The notes beneath the pieces were generated by a model. The model was not told where the DNA came from, did not search any database, and worked only from the letters and a program-made list of their open reading frames with translations. The translations under genes and the position numbers were made by a program. From NCBI GenBank assembly GCA_029261255.1, contig JAJDBQ010000190.1, forward strand, positions 1 through 58,999: a stretch of 58,999 bases of DNA, written 5' to 3'. Shown in pieces: positions 8,437-21,592 of this stretch; positions within the stretch are counted from its first letter, which is position 1, and each line of letters opens with the position of its first letter. This DNA comes from Nitrospirales bacterium (GTDB lineage Bacteria; Nitrospirota; Nitrospiria; Nitrospirales; UBA8639).

Positions 8437-11400
8437 ATGCCAAGACGGAATGATATCAAACGAATATGCTTAATAGGATCTGGGCCAATTGTCATTGGTC
8501 AAGGTTGTGAATTTGATTATTCAGGAGCACAGGCCTGCAAGTCTCTCAAAGAAGAAGGCTATGAGGTCGTGTTATTGAACAGTAATCCCGCAACCATTAT
8601 GACTGATCCAGATCTCGCGGATCGAACCTATATTGAGCCTATCACGGTGGAAGTCATTGAACGCATTTTTGAACGAGATCAACCTGATGCACTCTTGCCA
8701 ACAATGGGTGGACAAACGGCGCTCAATGTCACGGTTGAATTGTTTAAACAAGGAATTTTGGAGAAATATGGCGTCAAGCTTATTGGCGCGTCCTATGATT
8801 CGATTCAAAAGGCTGAAGATCGTGATTTATTCAAGCAAGCCATCGAACGCATTGGTCTCCAAACGGCGGCAAGTGGATCGATTCGTTCGCGAGATGAAGC
8901 CTTGCAACTGATTGAAGAGATCGGATTCCCCGCTATTGTGCGCCCCTCATTTACATTAGGTGGAGCAGGGGGGAACATTGCCTACAATCGTGAGGAATTT
9001 GATCGTTATATTGATTGGGCATTGGTATCCAGCCCAGTTGGTCAGGTTCTTGTTGAAAAGTCCCTGTTAGGTTGGAAGGAATATGAATTAGAAGTGATGC
9101 GGGACTCGAAAGACAATGTCGTCATTGTCTGTCCCATTGAAAATATTGATCCTATGGGTGTGCATACGGGCGATAGCCTCACTGTGGCACCAGCAATGAC
9201 GTTATCGGATAAAGAATATCAACATATGCGCGATGCCGCGATACGAATTATTCGTGAGATTGGGGTGGAGACGGGCGGTTCGAACATTCAATTCGCCGTG
9301 AATCCTGACAACGGTGCACTCATTGTGATTGAAATGAATCCTCGCGTCTCTCGTAGTTCCGCCTTGGCATCAAAAGCCACGGGGTTTCCGATCGCGAAAA
9401 TTGCGGCAAAATTAGCAGTCGGCTATACCCTTGATGAGATACCTAACGACATCACCCAAGTGACAAAAGCCTGTTTTGAACCGACAATCGATTATGTTGT
9501 CGTGAAAATCCCTCGCTTTACCTTTGAAAAATTTGAGGGGATTGATCGTACCCTCACGACACATATGAAATCAGTCGGTGAAGCCATGGCCTTGGGTGGA
9601 ACGTTTAAAGAAGCGTTACAGAAGGCTATTCGATCACTAGAAACGGATCGAAATGGTCTCATCTCTCTACACGGACTTGATGGGAAGTTGGCGACTGATG
9701 ATGTTCATCATCCACTCTTTGACACGATTCAAACGGCCCTTCGGATTCCAACAGCTGATCGACTCTGGCACATGGCTGACGCGTTCAGAGCTGGCATGAC
9801 AGTTGACGAGCTCTATCAACTCACCAAAGTTGACTGCTGGTTTTTAGATGAAATCTTGCAACTTGTGACATTTGAAGCCGAATGGGTTCGCATCTGTCTG
9901 CCATATCTAGGAAGTGGCTTACGGCCAGAAACGTCAGTTGGCTTCCCGGATGTCCTGTTGCCTCGACTTATCGATGCGAAGAAACTTGGCTTTTCCGATC
10001 AACGCCTAGGTCAGTTAATTGGACGTCATGAAGATTGGATTCGACACGCACGAAATAATACTGACGTTGATCCATTAATCATCTTTAAACGAGTCGACAC
10101 CTGTGGGGGAGAATTTCAAGCCCACACACCCTATTTATATTCTTCATCAGGGACCAGCTGTGAAGCTCATCCCACTCAACAACGTAAAATCATGATCTTA
10201 GGTGGCGGCCCCAATCGGATCGGGCAAGGGATTGAATTTGATTATTGTTGTGTTCATGCGGCCATGGCCTTGCGTGAAGAAGGCATTGAGACCATCATGG
10301 TCAATTGTAATCCAGAAACGGTGAGCACAGATTATGATATTTCTGATCGATTATATTTTGAGCCTTTAACAAAAGAGGACGTGTTACGAATTATCGAGAC
10401 CGAACAGCCAGAAAGCGTGGTCGTACAATTTGGAGGACAGACGCCTCTTAAACTGGCCGTTCCATTGGCTGACGAAGGTGTTAGGATTGTCGGCACCCAG
10501 CCTGATGCGATTGATCGCGCTGAAGATCGGGAACGATTCAGTGATATGTTAACCAAATTAGGCCTGCAACAACCTCAGAACGGCTCTGCCCGTTCCTCAC
10601 ATGAAGCCCATCTCATAGCCGTCAATATTGGCTATCCCGTTATGGTACGTCCATCGTATGTGTTAGGTGGGCGGGCGATGCAAATTTTGTATGATGGAGA
10701 ATCACTCGATCGTTACCTGGAAAAAACATCGTTCGACTTGGGAACTCATCCATTGCTCATTGATGATTACATTGAAGATGCCATTGAGGTAGATGTCGAT
10801 GCTATTTCAGATGGACACGATGTCGTTGTGGCAGGGATTATGGAACATGTTGAAATGGCCGGCATTCATTCTGGCGACTCCGCATGTTCATTACCTCCGC
10901 ATTCCCTGCATAGGGATATTATTCAGACGATTCGTGAGCAGACCATTCTCTTAGCAAAAGAACTCCAAGTCATCGGACTCATGAATATTCAATATGCTGT
11001 GAAAGAGGACCAGGTCTACATCTTGGAAGTCAATCCTCGTGCATCTCGAACGGTGCCGTTTGTGAGTAAAGCATTAGGCATTCCGTTAGCCAAATTAGCC
11101 ATGAAAGTTATGGCAGGTAGAACATTAAGAGAATTGGATTTTCTTGACGTGCCACAATGCTCGCATATCGCCATCAAAGAAGCGGTGTTTCCCTTCACGA
11201 AACTCGGTGTTTCCGATGTTCTGCTTGGACCCGAAATGCGTTCGACTGGTGAAGTGATGGGCATTGATCAAAGCTTTGGGTGGGCGTTTGCTAAATCCCA
11301 AGCGGCGACAGGAATGGCTCTGCCTTTGAGTGGGACAGCTCTGTTGAGTGTGAAAGATGGAGATAAAGTGGCGGCTCTTGGGTTAGCCAAATGTTTGATA

Positions 11401-11733
11401 CCGCTAGGGTTTTCCATTAAAGCCACAAAAGGGACAGCGGCATTGCTTCAAGAACATGGCATGACCGTAGAAACTGTGAACAAGGTCAAAGAAGGACGCC
11501 CTCATATTGGCGATTTGCTGAAGAATAACGATCTGGCCATGGTCATTAATACAGTTGGCGATAAAGGCTCACAAGAAGATTCGGCTTCGATTCGAACGGC
11601 AGCCGTGTTTAGCGGTGTTCCCTATTTTACGACGATACAAGGAGCACAAGCCGCAGTCTTTGGCATTGAGGCTATGAAAAAAACAGCGATGACTGTCAAA
11701 AGTTTACAAGAGTATCATCCTAGCCAATCGTAA
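8437..11733 (+). CDS. carB: Carbamoyl-phosphate synthase large chain
   Basis: 1098 residues, slightly longer than the usual ~1070. It makes carbamoyl phosphate from bicarbonate, ATP and ammonia from CarA. Two homologous ATP-grasp halves are visible, each opening with a glycine-rich [10 protein letters not shown] / [10 protein letters not shown] dinucleotide-like motif (residues ~14 and ~590) and each with RPSFTLGG / RPSYVLGG and EMNPR / EVNPR motifs. The C-terminal ~130 residues are the MGS-like allosteric domain. The start is an ATG at 8437, 27 bases after the peptidase gene. A weak hairpin follows the stop. Confidence 0.98.
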   Translation: MPRRNDIKRICLIGSGPIVIGQGCEFDYSGAQACKSLKEEGYEVVLLNSNPATIMTDPDLADRTYIEPITVEVIERIFERDQPDALLPTMGGQTALNVTVELFKQGILEKYGVKLIGASYDSIQKAEDRDLFKQAIERIGLQTAASGSIRSRDEALQLIEEIGFPAIVRPSFTLGGAGGNIAYNREEFDRYIDWALVSSPVGQVLVEKSLLGWKEYELEVMRDSKDNVVIVCPIENIDPMGVHTGDSLTVAPAMTLSDKEYQHMRDAAIRIIREIGVETGGSNIQFAVNPDNGALIVIEMNPRVSRSSALASKATGFPIAKIAAKLAVGYTLDEIPNDITQVTKACFEPTIDYVVVKIPRFTFEKFEGIDRTLTTHMKSVGEAMALGGTFKEALQKAIRSLETDRNGLISLHGLDGKLATDDVHHPLFDTIQTALRIPTADRLWHMADAFRAGMTVDELYQLTKVDCWFLDEILQLVTFEAEWVRICLPYLGSGLRPETSVGFPDVLLPRLIDAKKLGFSDQRLGQLIGRHEDWIRHARNNTDVDPLIIFKRVDTCGGEFQAHTPYLYSSSGTSCEAHPTQQRKIMILGGGPNRIGQGIEFDYCCVHAAMALREEGIETIMVNCNPETVSTDYDISDRLYFEPLTKEDVLRIIETEQPESVVVQFGGQTPLKLAVPLADEGVRIVGTQPDAIDRAEDRERFSDMLTKLGLQQPQNGSARSSHEAHLIAVNIGYPVMVRPSYVLGGRAMQILYDGESLDRYLEKTSFDLGTHPLLIDDYIEDAIEVDVDAISDGHDVVVAGIMEHVEMAGIHSGDSACSLPPHSLHRDIIQTIREQTILLAKELQVIGLMNIQYAVKEDQVYILEVNPRASRTVPFVSKALGIPLAKLAMKVMAGRTLRELDFLDVPQCSHIAIKEAVFPFTKLGVSDVLLGPEMRSTGEVMGIDQSFGWAFAKSQAATGMALPLSGTALLSVKDGDKVAALGLAKCLIPLGFSIKATKGTAALLQEHGMTVETVNKVKEGRPHIGDLLKNNDLAMVINTVGDKGSQEDSASIRTAAVFSGVPYFTTIQGAQAAVFGIEAMKKTAMTVKSLQEYHPSQS

Positions 11734-11751
11734 TACCTTCAGAAAGGGTAT
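11733..11751 (+). terminator. Weak hairpin after carB
   Basis: ATACCTT (11733-11739) pairs with AAGGGTAT (11744-11751) with one bulged G; only a loose T-rich stretch follows (CTTACTTTT). It could end part of the pyr transcript before greA, but it is a weak candidate. Confidence 0.25.
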
Positions 11752-11796
11752 GCTTACTTTTAGCTAGTTCAAGAATTTTAAGTGGAGTAGTTGACT

Positions 11797-12276
11797 ATGA
11801 ATTTACCCATCACAAAAAAAGGTTATGAAACCTTACAAGCCGAACTGACTCGCTTGAAACGGGAGGACCGTCCTAAAAATATTCAGGACATTACCGAAGC
11901 TCGAGAACATGGTGATTTAAAGGAAAATGCTGAATATAAAGCGGCGAAAGAACAGCAACAATTTATTAGCACTCGAATGGCTGAATTGGAGCATAGACTT
12001 GGTAGTGCGCAGATTGTTGAAATCACAGCTGGAGAGAGTACTACCGTGGTTTTCGGTGTCACCGTGGACTTACTCAATATGGAAACTGAAGAAGAAAAAC
12101 AGTACACCCTCGTCGGACAAGATGAAGCCGATTTAAAAAATGGATCAATATCTGTTCAATCACCGATTGGTCGAGCATTAATTGGGCATCACGTTGGTGA
12201 TATCGTCGAAGTCCATCGTCCCGCCGGAGTAATTGAATATGAAATACAATCGATTTGCTTTAAGGAGAGTTCTTGA
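11797..12276 (+). CDS. greA: Transcription elongation factor GreA
   Basis: 159 residues, the normal GreA length. GreA enters the secondary channel of backtracked RNA polymerase and stimulates transcript cleavage. The N-terminal coiled coil carries the acidic tip motif DITEAREHGDLKENAEY (~30-46), and the C-terminal FKBP-like domain has QSPIGRALIGHHVGDIVEV. I take the ATG at 11797, with GGAG at 11784-11787 nine bases before it, rather than the in-frame TTG two codons earlier. The stop overlaps the next start by one base. Confidence 0.97.
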   Translation: MNLPITKKGYETLQAELTRLKREDRPKNIQDITEAREHGDLKENAEYKAAKEQQQFISTRMAELEHRLGSAQIVEITAGESTTVVFGVTVDLLNMETEEEKQYTLVGQDEADLKNGSISVQSPIGRALIGHHVGDIVEVHRPAGVIEYEIQSICFKESS

Positions 12277-13076
12277 TGCCTTCAGCCATTTCATTGGTCA
12301 CCCTGCTCACAGATTTTGGAGAGACAGATTATTTTGTTCCCAGTATGAAGGGGGTTATACTAGGCATTAATCCTCAATCGCGCATTCTCGACCTCACCCA
12401 TCGTATTCCACCTCATGGTATTGAACAGGCGGCATTTTTCTTGAAATCGTGTTATGAATATTACCCAGACGGGACCGTTCACGTTGTTGTCGTTGATCCA
12501 GATGTCGGAAGTGATCGGCGAGCACTGTTGGTGTCTACCGCACGATATTTCTTTATTGCGCCAGACAATGGTGTGTTGAGTTATATCTTCAAAGAAGAGG
12601 CTTCTGTAGAAGTTCGAGCGATTGAGAATAAACAATACCGTTTAGATTCAGCTGGTGCGACCTTTGATGGCCGAGATGTCTTTGCCCCATCTGCGGCTTG
12701 GTTAACGAAGGGACAAATGCCCGGCTCCTACGGACGGCTGATCCATGATTATGTCACGCTTCCTGATGATTCCCCAAAAATGAATGAAGATGTGCTCCAG
12801 GGGAGGATCATGTATATAGATCATTTCGGAAATGCAATCACCAACATCACACCTACTGATATGGAAACATTTCGATCAGTCACGAAACAAAATGGTGCGG
12901 GACTCAAAGTCGGAGATATGACGATTAAAGGCCTGAAAACATACTATGGTGAAGGCGCGACAGGTCTTCCGGAAATCTTGATCAATAGTAACGGGCACCT
13001 TGAGATTTTTGTGAAGCAAGGTCGAGCCGTCGATCGTTGCGGCTTAGAGGTGGGACAAAGGGTCGATCTCATTTAA
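12276..13076 (+). CDS. SAM hydroxide adenosyltransferase (DUF62 family)
   Basis: 266 residues. The family (formerly DUF62, related to fluorinase/chlorinase) splits S-adenosylmethionine into adenosine and methionine using water. Diagnostic segments are TLLTDFGETDYFVPSMKG near the N-terminus, VVVDPDVGSDRRALL (~70-85), FIAPDNGVLS (~93-102) and TFDGRDVFAPSAAWL. The ATG at 12276 overlaps the greA stop (ATGA arrangement) and has AAGGAGA seven bases upstream. The preceding TTG in frame is not used. bioA lies convergently just downstream with no clear terminator between. Confidence 0.9.
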   Translation: MPSAISLVTLLTDFGETDYFVPSMKGVILGINPQSRILDLTHRIPPHGIEQAAFFLKSCYEYYPDGTVHVVVVDPDVGSDRRALLVSTARYFFIAPDNGVLSYIFKEEASVEVRAIENKQYRLDSAGATFDGRDVFAPSAAWLTKGQMPGSYGRLIHDYVTLPDDSPKMNEDVLQGRIMYIDHFGNAITNITPTDMETFRSVTKQNGAGLKVGDMTIKGLKTYYGEGATGLPEILINSNGHLEIFVKQGRAVDRCGLEVGQRVDLI

Positions 13077-13126
13077 GATATTTTTACCGGTTGGGCTCAT
13101 GACGTGGCGCGGTACAATCAAAAATT

Positions 13127-14524
13127 TCAGCTGAGCTCTTCTGTGTGAGTTGAGGTACGGACGACGGAAATAGCGTCTTTGAGAATATCGACCATCTGCT
13201 GTAATTCGTGTAATGTTGCTGAAAGAGGCGGCATGAGAATCATGGTATTCCCGATTGGGCGGATAAGAAGACCTAATGCCCTGGCTGCCAACCCCACGCG
13301 ATAGCCAATGCGATCAGTTACTGGAAAAGGTTCCTTAGTGCGTTGATTCATCACTAGCTCAATGCCCACCATGTATCCGCATTGACGGATATCTCCAACC
13401 CAAGGATCCGCAGTAAGTTTTTTGAGGAACGCAGAAAGCTTCGGTGCACGTCGTTGGACTTTTGCTAGGGTTCGTTCAGTTTTAAAAATGGCAAGATTGG
13501 CCAAAGCGGCAGCGCAACCCAAGGGATTTCCCGTGTAACTATGGCCATGCAAGAACGTTTTTCCTTCATGAGGTTCACCTAAAAAAGCTGAATAGATCTT
13601 ATCAGTGGTCAATGTTGCCGCGAGGGGAAGATAACCTCCGGTCATGCCTTTGGCTACAGCCATAATATCAGGAGTGACCCCTTCATGTTCACAAGCAAAC
13701 ATTCGACTGGTACGACCAAAACCTGTCGCCACTTCATCAGCTATCAACAGGACCTGATAGTGCTGACAGAGCTCATGGAGACGCTTAAGATATCCTGGAG
13801 GTGAGGGAATCAGTCCGGCAACACCCTGGACCATAGGTTCGACAATAATTCCAGCAATGTCCCTGTGCTTTCTTTTGAGAAGTGTTTCGATGGGATCAGC
13901 GCAAGCCATCTGACATGATGGAAATTGCAAATCAAGTGGACAACGGTAACAGTATGGCGTATGAACAGTATGATGCTCAGGGACAAGCAGTGAAGAGAAG
14001 GGTTTTCGAAATGATTCGATACCACTCAGGCTCATGCCTCCGACCGTATCACCATGATAGGCCAAGCCAAGATGGATGAACTTGGTTTTTCGTGGTTGCG
14101 GTGAAGAACATTGCTGCCAATATTGTATGGCCATTTTGAGTGCCACCTCGACGGCCGTCGATCCATTATCGGAAAAAAATACTTTTTCCAGCCCGTTCGG
14201 CGCTAACTGAACAAGTGCTTTCGCTAATTGAATAGCTGAAGGATGTGAGAGTCCAAGAAATGTGGAATGGGCAATTTTGGTGAGCTGGTGGCGAATCGCG
14301 CTATCGATGGTTGGGTGTCGATGTCCGTGAATATTGACCCAAATGGATGCGGTGCCATCTAAATAGGCGTGGCCTTCGAGATCGTAGACGAATGTCCCTT
14401 TGCCTCGATCAATAATAAGCGGGAGTTCTTGTTCCCATTCCCGCATTTGTGTAAAAGGATGCCAGACATACTTGCGAGCGTCTTTGTGCAATTGTTTGAT
14501 GGATCGGGCTGATTTTTTCGGCAT
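13127..14524 (-). CDS. bioA: Adenosylmethionine-8-amino-7-oxononanoate aminotransferase
   Basis: 465 residues. It is a PLP class III aminotransferase that makes 7,8-diaminopelargonate in biotin synthesis using SAM as amino donor. The BioA-specific WHPFTQM motif is at ~21-27; the PLP site has IADEVATGFGRT (261-272) and Lys292 in VAKGMTGGYLPLAAT. It is the only minus-strand gene in the first 26 kb, lies alone without other bio genes, and is divergent from lepA. The neighbouring SAM hydrolase also consumes SAM, but this is probably coincidence. Confidence 0.95.
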   Translation of the reverse strand: MPKKSARSIKQLHKDARKYVWHPFTQMREWEQELPLIIDRGKGTFVYDLEGHAYLDGTASIWVNIHGHRHPTIDSAIRHQLTKIAHSTFLGLSHPSAIQLAKALVQLAPNGLEKVFFSDNGSTAVEVALKMAIQYWQQCSSPQPRKTKFIHLGLAYHGDTVGGMSLSGIESFRKPFSSLLVPEHHTVHTPYCYRCPLDLQFPSCQMACADPIETLLKRKHRDIAGIIVEPMVQGVAGLIPSPPGYLKRLHELCQHYQVLLIADEVATGFGRTSRMFACEHEGVTPDIMAVAKGMTGGYLPLAATLTTDKIYSAFLGEPHEGKTFLHGHSYTGNPLGCAAALANLAIFKTERTLAKVQRRAPKLSAFLKKLTADPWVGDIRQCGYMVGIELVMNQRTKEPFPVTDRIGYRVGLAARALGLLIRPIGNTMILMPPLSATLHELQQMVDILKDAISVVRTSTHTEELS

Positions 14525-14559
14525 ATTCTTCGAATGATTCTAGAGAATTCTGATAAATT

Positions 14560-14588
14560 TTGACAACCTTTTAGCGCCTCACTACAAT
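14560..14588 (+). promoter_or_regulatory. Strong sigma-70-type promoter of lepA
   Basis: TTGACA at 14560-14565 and TACAAT at 14583-14588 with a 17-base spacer. The predicted start point near 14595 is only about 8 bases before the lepA ATG, implying an almost leaderless message. Confidence 0.65.
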
Positions 14589-14602
14589 CATGAACACTCC
14601 GA

Positions 14603-16417
14603 ATGCGTAAGACTTTCCCGCAAACCCACATCCGAAATTTCTCGATTATTGCTCACATTGACCACGGCAAATCAACATTGGCCGATCGGTTTTTGGAAAT
14701 AACCGGAGCCGTCACTCAACGTGAAGCTCGTGCCCAATATCTAGATGATATGGATTTAGAACGTGAACGTGGAATTACCATAAAAGCCCATGCCGTGACC
14801 ACTCAATTTACCACGTCGAAAGGGGAGACCTACCTCTTTAATTTGATTGATACGCCGGGTCATGTCGATTTTGCCTATGAGGTTTCTCGGAGTCTTGCAG
14901 CTTGTGAAGGCGCATTGTTATTAATTGATGCCACTCAAGGAGTTGAAGCACAAACTATTGCCAATGCCTACTTAGCCATTGCCAATGACTTAGTCATTAT
15001 TCCCGTCATCAATAAAATTGATTTGGCGAGCGCGGATGTCGAAGGCGTGAAAACACAAATTCGTGATGTCTTAGGTCTTACTGAACACGAAGCATTTCTG
15101 GTCAGCGCGAAAGATGGACGTGGAGTTCAAGAGGTCCTTGAGGGTGTCGTGGATATTATGCCCCCACCAACTGGCTCATCTGATGAACCGTTAAAGGCCT
15201 TAATTTTTGACTCATGGTTTGATAATTATCAAGGTGCCATTGTGCTGTTGCGTGTGATGGATGGAACAATCCGTAAGAATATGATGATTAAAATGATGTC
15301 ATCAGGGCGTGAATTTGAAGTTCTTGAAGTTGGAGCATTTTCTCCAAAAAGAACAAAAGTATCAGAATTAGGACCTGGGGAAGTTGGATATATTTGTGCT
15401 GGAATGAAAGAACTCTCAGACACAAAAATTGGCGATACCATTACCGACCCCAAACACCCGACCTCCGAACCATTACCAGGCTATCAAGATGTGAAGCCGG
15501 TGGTTTTTTGCGGACTGTACACCACAGATAATGACAAGTTCGAGGACCTCCGGGATTCCCTAGAAAAATTGCAACTCAATGACTCCTCATTTATCTACGA
15601 ACCGGAAACCTCTCTGGCGTTGGGCTTCGGCTTTCGATGTGGCTTTCTGGGTATGTTGCACATGGAAATTATTCGTGAGCGCTTAGAACGAGAATATTCA
15701 CTTGACCTCATTAGTACGGCGCCAACCGTCGTCTATCGCGTGCATTCCATAAAGGGGGAGGTCATTGATATCGATAATCCCTCAAAACTTCCTGACCCCT
15801 CTCATATCGAACGCATAGAAGAGCCCTTCATTAAAGCGACAATCATTGTCCCGGAATCGTATATTGGCAATATTCTTAAACTGTGTCAGGAACGTCGAGG
15901 GATCCAAGTCTCGTTAACGTATTTAGATCCCACTCGAGCCATGCTGACGTATGAACTGCCATTAAATGAAATTGTGCTAGACTTCTATGATCGCTTGAAA
16001 TCACGCACTCAAGGGTATGCCTCCTTGGATTATGAATTGCTCGGTTATCGTACGGCTGAATTGGAAAAACTTGATTTGTTACTCAATGGAGAAACCGTTG
16101 ATGCGTTGTCGATGATCGCGCATAAAGACAAAGTCGTGACTCGTGGACGGCAATTAGCTGAAAAAATGAAAGAACTGATACCGAAGCAAATGTTTGAAAT
16201 CGCCATACAAGCGGCCATAGGGAAACGAGTGATTGCCAGAGAAACGATTGGAGCCATCAAGAAAAATGTCACGGCTAAATGTTATGGTGGAGATATATCC
16301 CGAAAACGTAAATTATGGGATAAGCAGAAAGAGGGGAAAAAACGTATGAAACAGATCGGTCGAGTGGAAGTCCCTCAAGAAGCCTTTCTTGCCATCCTCA
16401 AAACTGATCCAAGTTAA
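14603..16417 (+). CDS. lepA: Elongation factor 4 (LepA), back-translocating GTPase
   Basis: 604 residues, full length. The GTPase motifs are intact: AHIDHGKST (~17-25), DTPGHVDF and NKIDL, followed by EF-G-like domains and the LepA-specific C-terminal domain ([46 protein letters not shown] region). It acts on the ribosome in the cytoplasm. No Shine-Dalgarno precedes the ATG, and a promoter ends only ~14 bases upstream, so the mRNA appears to have a very short leader. lepB begins 7 bases after the stop, the classical lepA-lepB pairing. Confidence 0.98.
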   Translation: MRKTFPQTHIRNFSIIAHIDHGKSTLADRFLEITGAVTQREARAQYLDDMDLERERGITIKAHAVTTQFTTSKGETYLFNLIDTPGHVDFAYEVSRSLAACEGALLLIDATQGVEAQTIANAYLAIANDLVIIPVINKIDLASADVEGVKTQIRDVLGLTEHEAFLVSAKDGRGVQEVLEGVVDIMPPPTGSSDEPLKALIFDSWFDNYQGAIVLLRVMDGTIRKNMMIKMMSSGREFEVLEVGAFSPKRTKVSELGPGEVGYICAGMKELSDTKIGDTITDPKHPTSEPLPGYQDVKPVVFCGLYTTDNDKFEDLRDSLEKLQLNDSSFIYEPETSLALGFGFRCGFLGMLHMEIIRERLEREYSLDLISTAPTVVYRVHSIKGEVIDIDNPSKLPDPSHIERIEEPFIKATIIVPESYIGNILKLCQERRGIQVSLTYLDPTRAMLTYELPLNEIVLDFYDRLKSRTQGYASLDYELLGYRTAELEKLDLLLNGETVDALSMIAHKDKVVTRGRQLAEKMKELIPKQMFEIAIQAAIGKRVIARETIGAIKKNVTAKCYGGDISRKRKLWDKQKEGKKRMKQIGRVEVPQEAFLAILKTDPS

Positions 16418-16424
16418 GCTGCTG

Positions 16425-17177
16425 ATGTCGACCCAAGAACCACAGCCGACAGAACCATCAGAGGCTAATATTGAGAAGCCTACGCCCAATTCTCCAGAAA
16501 AATCTGATGACAGTCCTTCGACCAAATCCATTATTCGGGAATATGCCGAAGCGCTGATCATTGCGATCATCTTAGCTCTGACGATACGTGTATTCGTGGT
16601 GCAAGCATTCAAAATCCCCTCAGGCTCTATGATTCCCACATTGCAGATTGGCGATCATATTCTCGTTTCGAAGCTTGCTTATGGATTTCAATTACCGAAA
16701 GACTGTGAATTTCAATTAGCCTTTCCACCAGCCACCTGTTTTTCCTCCACGGTGCTCATGAATTTTTCATCCCCTGAGCGTGGAGATGTCATCGTATTTA
16801 GATATCCTGAGGATGAAAATAAAGATTTCATTAAACGGCTGATCGGCACGCCTGGCGATGTCATTGAGATTCGCAACAAAAAGGTTTTCGTCAATGGAGA
16901 AGAATTTATCGATAAAGACTTTACGCAAAGGGTTGATCCAGGAATCATTGATGGCCGTATCAATCCTCGAGATAACCTCGGGCCCTTAACGGTCCCACCA
17001 GAATCGTATTTTGTCATGGGTGATAATCGTGACCAAAGCCTTGATAGTCGATTTTGGGGTTTTGTGAAAATGAATAAAATTAAAGGCCGCGCCTTCTTGG
17101 TCTACTGGTCATGGAAAGGCCACGGGACTTGGACCGATTGGGTTCGTTGGAATCGAATTGGCAAAAGTATCGATTAA
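16425..17177 (+). CDS. lepB: Signal peptidase I
   Basis: 250 residues from the ATG at 16425; an upstream in-frame TTG would lie inside lepA and is unlikely. A ~35-residue Pro/Ser/Glu-rich cytoplasmic start precedes one membrane helix (~41-58). The catalytic Ser68 is in IPSGSMIPTL, the Lys137 in FIKRLIGTPGD, and box E GDNRDQSLDSRFWG is intact. It removes signal peptides from exported proteins, of which this window has many. An insert with two Cys (KDCEFQLAFPPATC) follows the Ser box. Confidence 0.96.
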   Translation: MSTQEPQPTEPSEANIEKPTPNSPEKSDDSPSTKSIIREYAEALIIAIILALTIRVFVVQAFKIPSGSMIPTLQIGDHILVSKLAYGFQLPKDCEFQLAFPPATCFSSTVLMNFSSPERGDVIVFRYPEDENKDFIKRLIGTPGDVIEIRNKKVFVNGEEFIDKDFTQRVDPGIIDGRINPRDNLGPLTVPPESYFVMGDNRDQSLDSRFWGFVKMNKIKGRAFLVYWSWKGHGTWTDWVRWNRIGKSID

Positions 17178-17228
17178 GAAGTACGGACGTCCTGATCTAC
17201 CTGTTCTTTTTCTTGATTGTGCGCTCGA

Positions 17229-18242
17229 ATGAAAACCCCTTTACCTGTCCCAGCTATTTCATCTCGGAAACTTAAAGCCTACCTTTCTCGCTTCTCCGAC
17301 ACCAGAATTCTCGTCGTCGGGGATCTCATCCTCGATCATTATATTTGGGGGACGGTGAATAGAGTCTCGCCTGAAGCCCCTGTGCCCGTGGTGCATGTGA
17401 ATTCCGAATCGTATCGAATGGGGGGCGCCGCAAATGTCTATCACAATATTGGCACATTAGGTGGTCAGGTTGAACTATGTGGTGTAATTGGTGATGACTC
17501 CTATGGGAAACAGATATTAAAAGACATTCGCAATATTTCTAAACAGCGAACAGGAATTTTCATCGATCGTAGTCGCCCCACCATTAAGAAGACCAGAGTC
17601 ATTGCCCACAATCAGCAAATTGTTCGATATGATGTTGAACAACGAGAGAAGATCGCCAGCTCTATTGAACGAAAAATTATTCGGCATGTTGATTCGCGTC
17701 TTCCTGATCTTTCCTGCATTGTGATTTCCGATTATGCCAAAGGTCTTATTACAGAAAAGCTAATGCGTCATATCCAAGAGCAAGCCACTCGCTACGGAGT
17801 GCCCATCATTGTCGACCCAAAAGTCGAACATATGTCTTACTATGCAGGGGTAACGGTCATCACACCGAATTATCTTGAGGCCAAACAAGGAGCAGGCTTT
17901 CTTGCGAGTCAACAGATCCCTATTCAAAAAATTGGTGGTGCCCTTCAACAAGGCTTAGACTGTCAGGCGGTTGTGGTGACCAGAGGAGAAGAAGGGATGA
18001 GTATTTTTGAGAAGGATGACCGCTCGTGGACCATTCCTGCTGTTGCTCGTCAAGTGTATGATGTGACTGGCGCAGGGGATACCGTTGTCAGCACTTTAGC
18101 CTTGGCCTTAAGCGCGAAGGCGTCAATTGCTGATGCTGCAGTTATCGCAAACCAAGCTGCAGGAATCGTCGTGGGCATGGTAGGAACAGCAACAGTCACC
18201 CGAGATCAACTGCAACAGGTTTTTTCGCATGATATCGCCTGA
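17229..18242 (+). CDS. rfaE1: PfkB-type sugar kinase, RfaE/HldE kinase domain-like (heptose 7-phosphate kinase)
   Basis: About 337 residues. The N-terminal ILVVGDLILDHYIWGTVNRVSPEAPVPVV and GGAANVYHNI patterns are those of the ADP-heptose pathway kinase (HldE domain I), and the PfkB signature DVTGAGDTVVST holds the catalytic Asp near residue 280. It would phosphorylate D-glycero-beta-D-manno-heptose 7-phosphate for LPS core. Only the kinase domain is encoded; the adenylyltransferase domain of HldE is absent. The start is uncertain: ATG at 17229 or an in-frame TTG at 17217, with no clear ribosome site. kdsB overlaps its end by 14 bases. Confidence 0.85.
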   Translation: MKTPLPVPAISSRKLKAYLSRFSDTRILVVGDLILDHYIWGTVNRVSPEAPVPVVHVNSESYRMGGAANVYHNIGTLGGQVELCGVIGDDSYGKQILKDIRNISKQRTGIFIDRSRPTIKKTRVIAHNQQIVRYDVEQREKIASSIERKIIRHVDSRLPDLSCIVISDYAKGLITEKLMRHIQEQATRYGVPIIVDPKVEHMSYYAGVTVITPNYLEAKQGAGFLASQQIPIQKIGGALQQGLDCQAVVVTRGEEGMSIFEKDDRSWTIPAVARQVYDVTGAGDTVVSTLALALSAKASIADAAVIANQAAGIVVGMVGTATVTRDQLQQVFSHDIA

Positions 18243-18978
18243 TTCCAAGGTCAGTGTTTGTATTCCCGCTCGTCAAGGCTCTTCCAGGTTCCCAGGAAAA
18301 CCTCTGGCAACTTTGGCCGGAAAGCCTCTCATTCAACATGTGTATGAAGCCGCCAAGCAGGTACCTCAAGTTGGAGAAATCTTGGTCGTTACCGACCATG
18401 ATGCTATTCTGCAAACGGTACAAGCCTTTGGCGGAGACGTCTGCCTCGTGACTGAACCCTGTCGAACAGGAACTGATCGAGTCGCAAAAGTTGCCTCCCA
18501 GTTGGCCCATAACTGTGTCGTGAATTTACAAGCGGATGAGATATTATTGCACCCTGAATTGCTGAGTAATCTCATTCAGCCATTTCTGAGCTCAGGTGCA
18601 GACATTGGCACATTAAAACGGAAGTTATCTTCGCAGGAAGATCGAGACAATCCTTCGATTGTGAAAGTAGTCACGAATCAGCAAGGACAAGCGCTCTATT
18701 TTTCACGAAGTACGGTGCCTTGTTGGCGAGATGGTATTCCCGATAACATTGACGATGCGTTTTGGATGCATCTAGGGATCTATATATTCCGTAAATCTAC
18801 GTTACAGCAATTCAGTGAACTTCCCACTGGTTTTCTTGAAGAAGCTGAAAAGTTAGAACAACTTCGAGCCTTGGAACATGGCATGCCAATTAGTGTGTGG
18901 GAGACCAAACATGAGTCTCTTCGCATTGATACTCCTGAAGACCTGGTGATGGCAGAATCCTTTCTGAACAAGAAATAG
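18229..18978 (+). CDS. kdsB: 3-deoxy-manno-octulosonate cytidylyltransferase
   Basis: 249 residues. It activates Kdo with CTP to CMP-Kdo for lipid A assembly. The nucleotide motif CIPARQGSSRFPGKPLATLAGKPLIQHVYE opens the protein, and VVTDHD, TGTDRVA, NLQADE and the late HLGIYIF/RIDTPEDL signatures follow. NLQADE replaces the commoner NLQGDEP. Placement fits: the Kdo 8-phosphate synthase (kdsA) and the CTP synthase (pyrG) follow on the same strand. Confidence 0.94.
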   Translation: MISPDSKVSVCIPARQGSSRFPGKPLATLAGKPLIQHVYEAAKQVPQVGEILVVTDHDAILQTVQAFGGDVCLVTEPCRTGTDRVAKVASQLAHNCVVNLQADEILLHPELLSNLIQPFLSSGADIGTLKRKLSSQEDRDNPSIVKVVTNQQGQALYFSRSTVPCWRDGIPDNIDDAFWMHLGIYIFRKSTLQQFSELPTGFLEEAEKLEQLRALEHGMPISVWETKHESLRIDTPEDLVMAESFLNKK

Positions 18979-18990
18979 GGGAAGAAAGCG

Positions 18991-19019
18991 AGCCTTCAAA
19001 CACCAATTGGTGAGAGGCT
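18991..19019 (+). repeat. Inverted repeat with perfect 12-base palindrome
   Basis: AGCCT (18991-18995) and AGGCT (19015-19019) enclose the perfect palindrome CACCAATTGGTG (19001-19012) between kdsB and pyrG. No T-tract follows, so it is not a standard terminator; it could be an operator or an mRNA hairpin. Confidence 0.5.
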
Positions 19020-19093
19020 TGAAATGAGTGAGAAAAATATGGTGAAGTCTTAGGTCGTCCACGTTCTTTTTACCAACATCAGCCTTTGTCTGA

Positions 19094-21567
<2,474 letters not shown>

Positions 21568-21592
21568 TGTGTTTCTTGAATATTGAGAAAAA

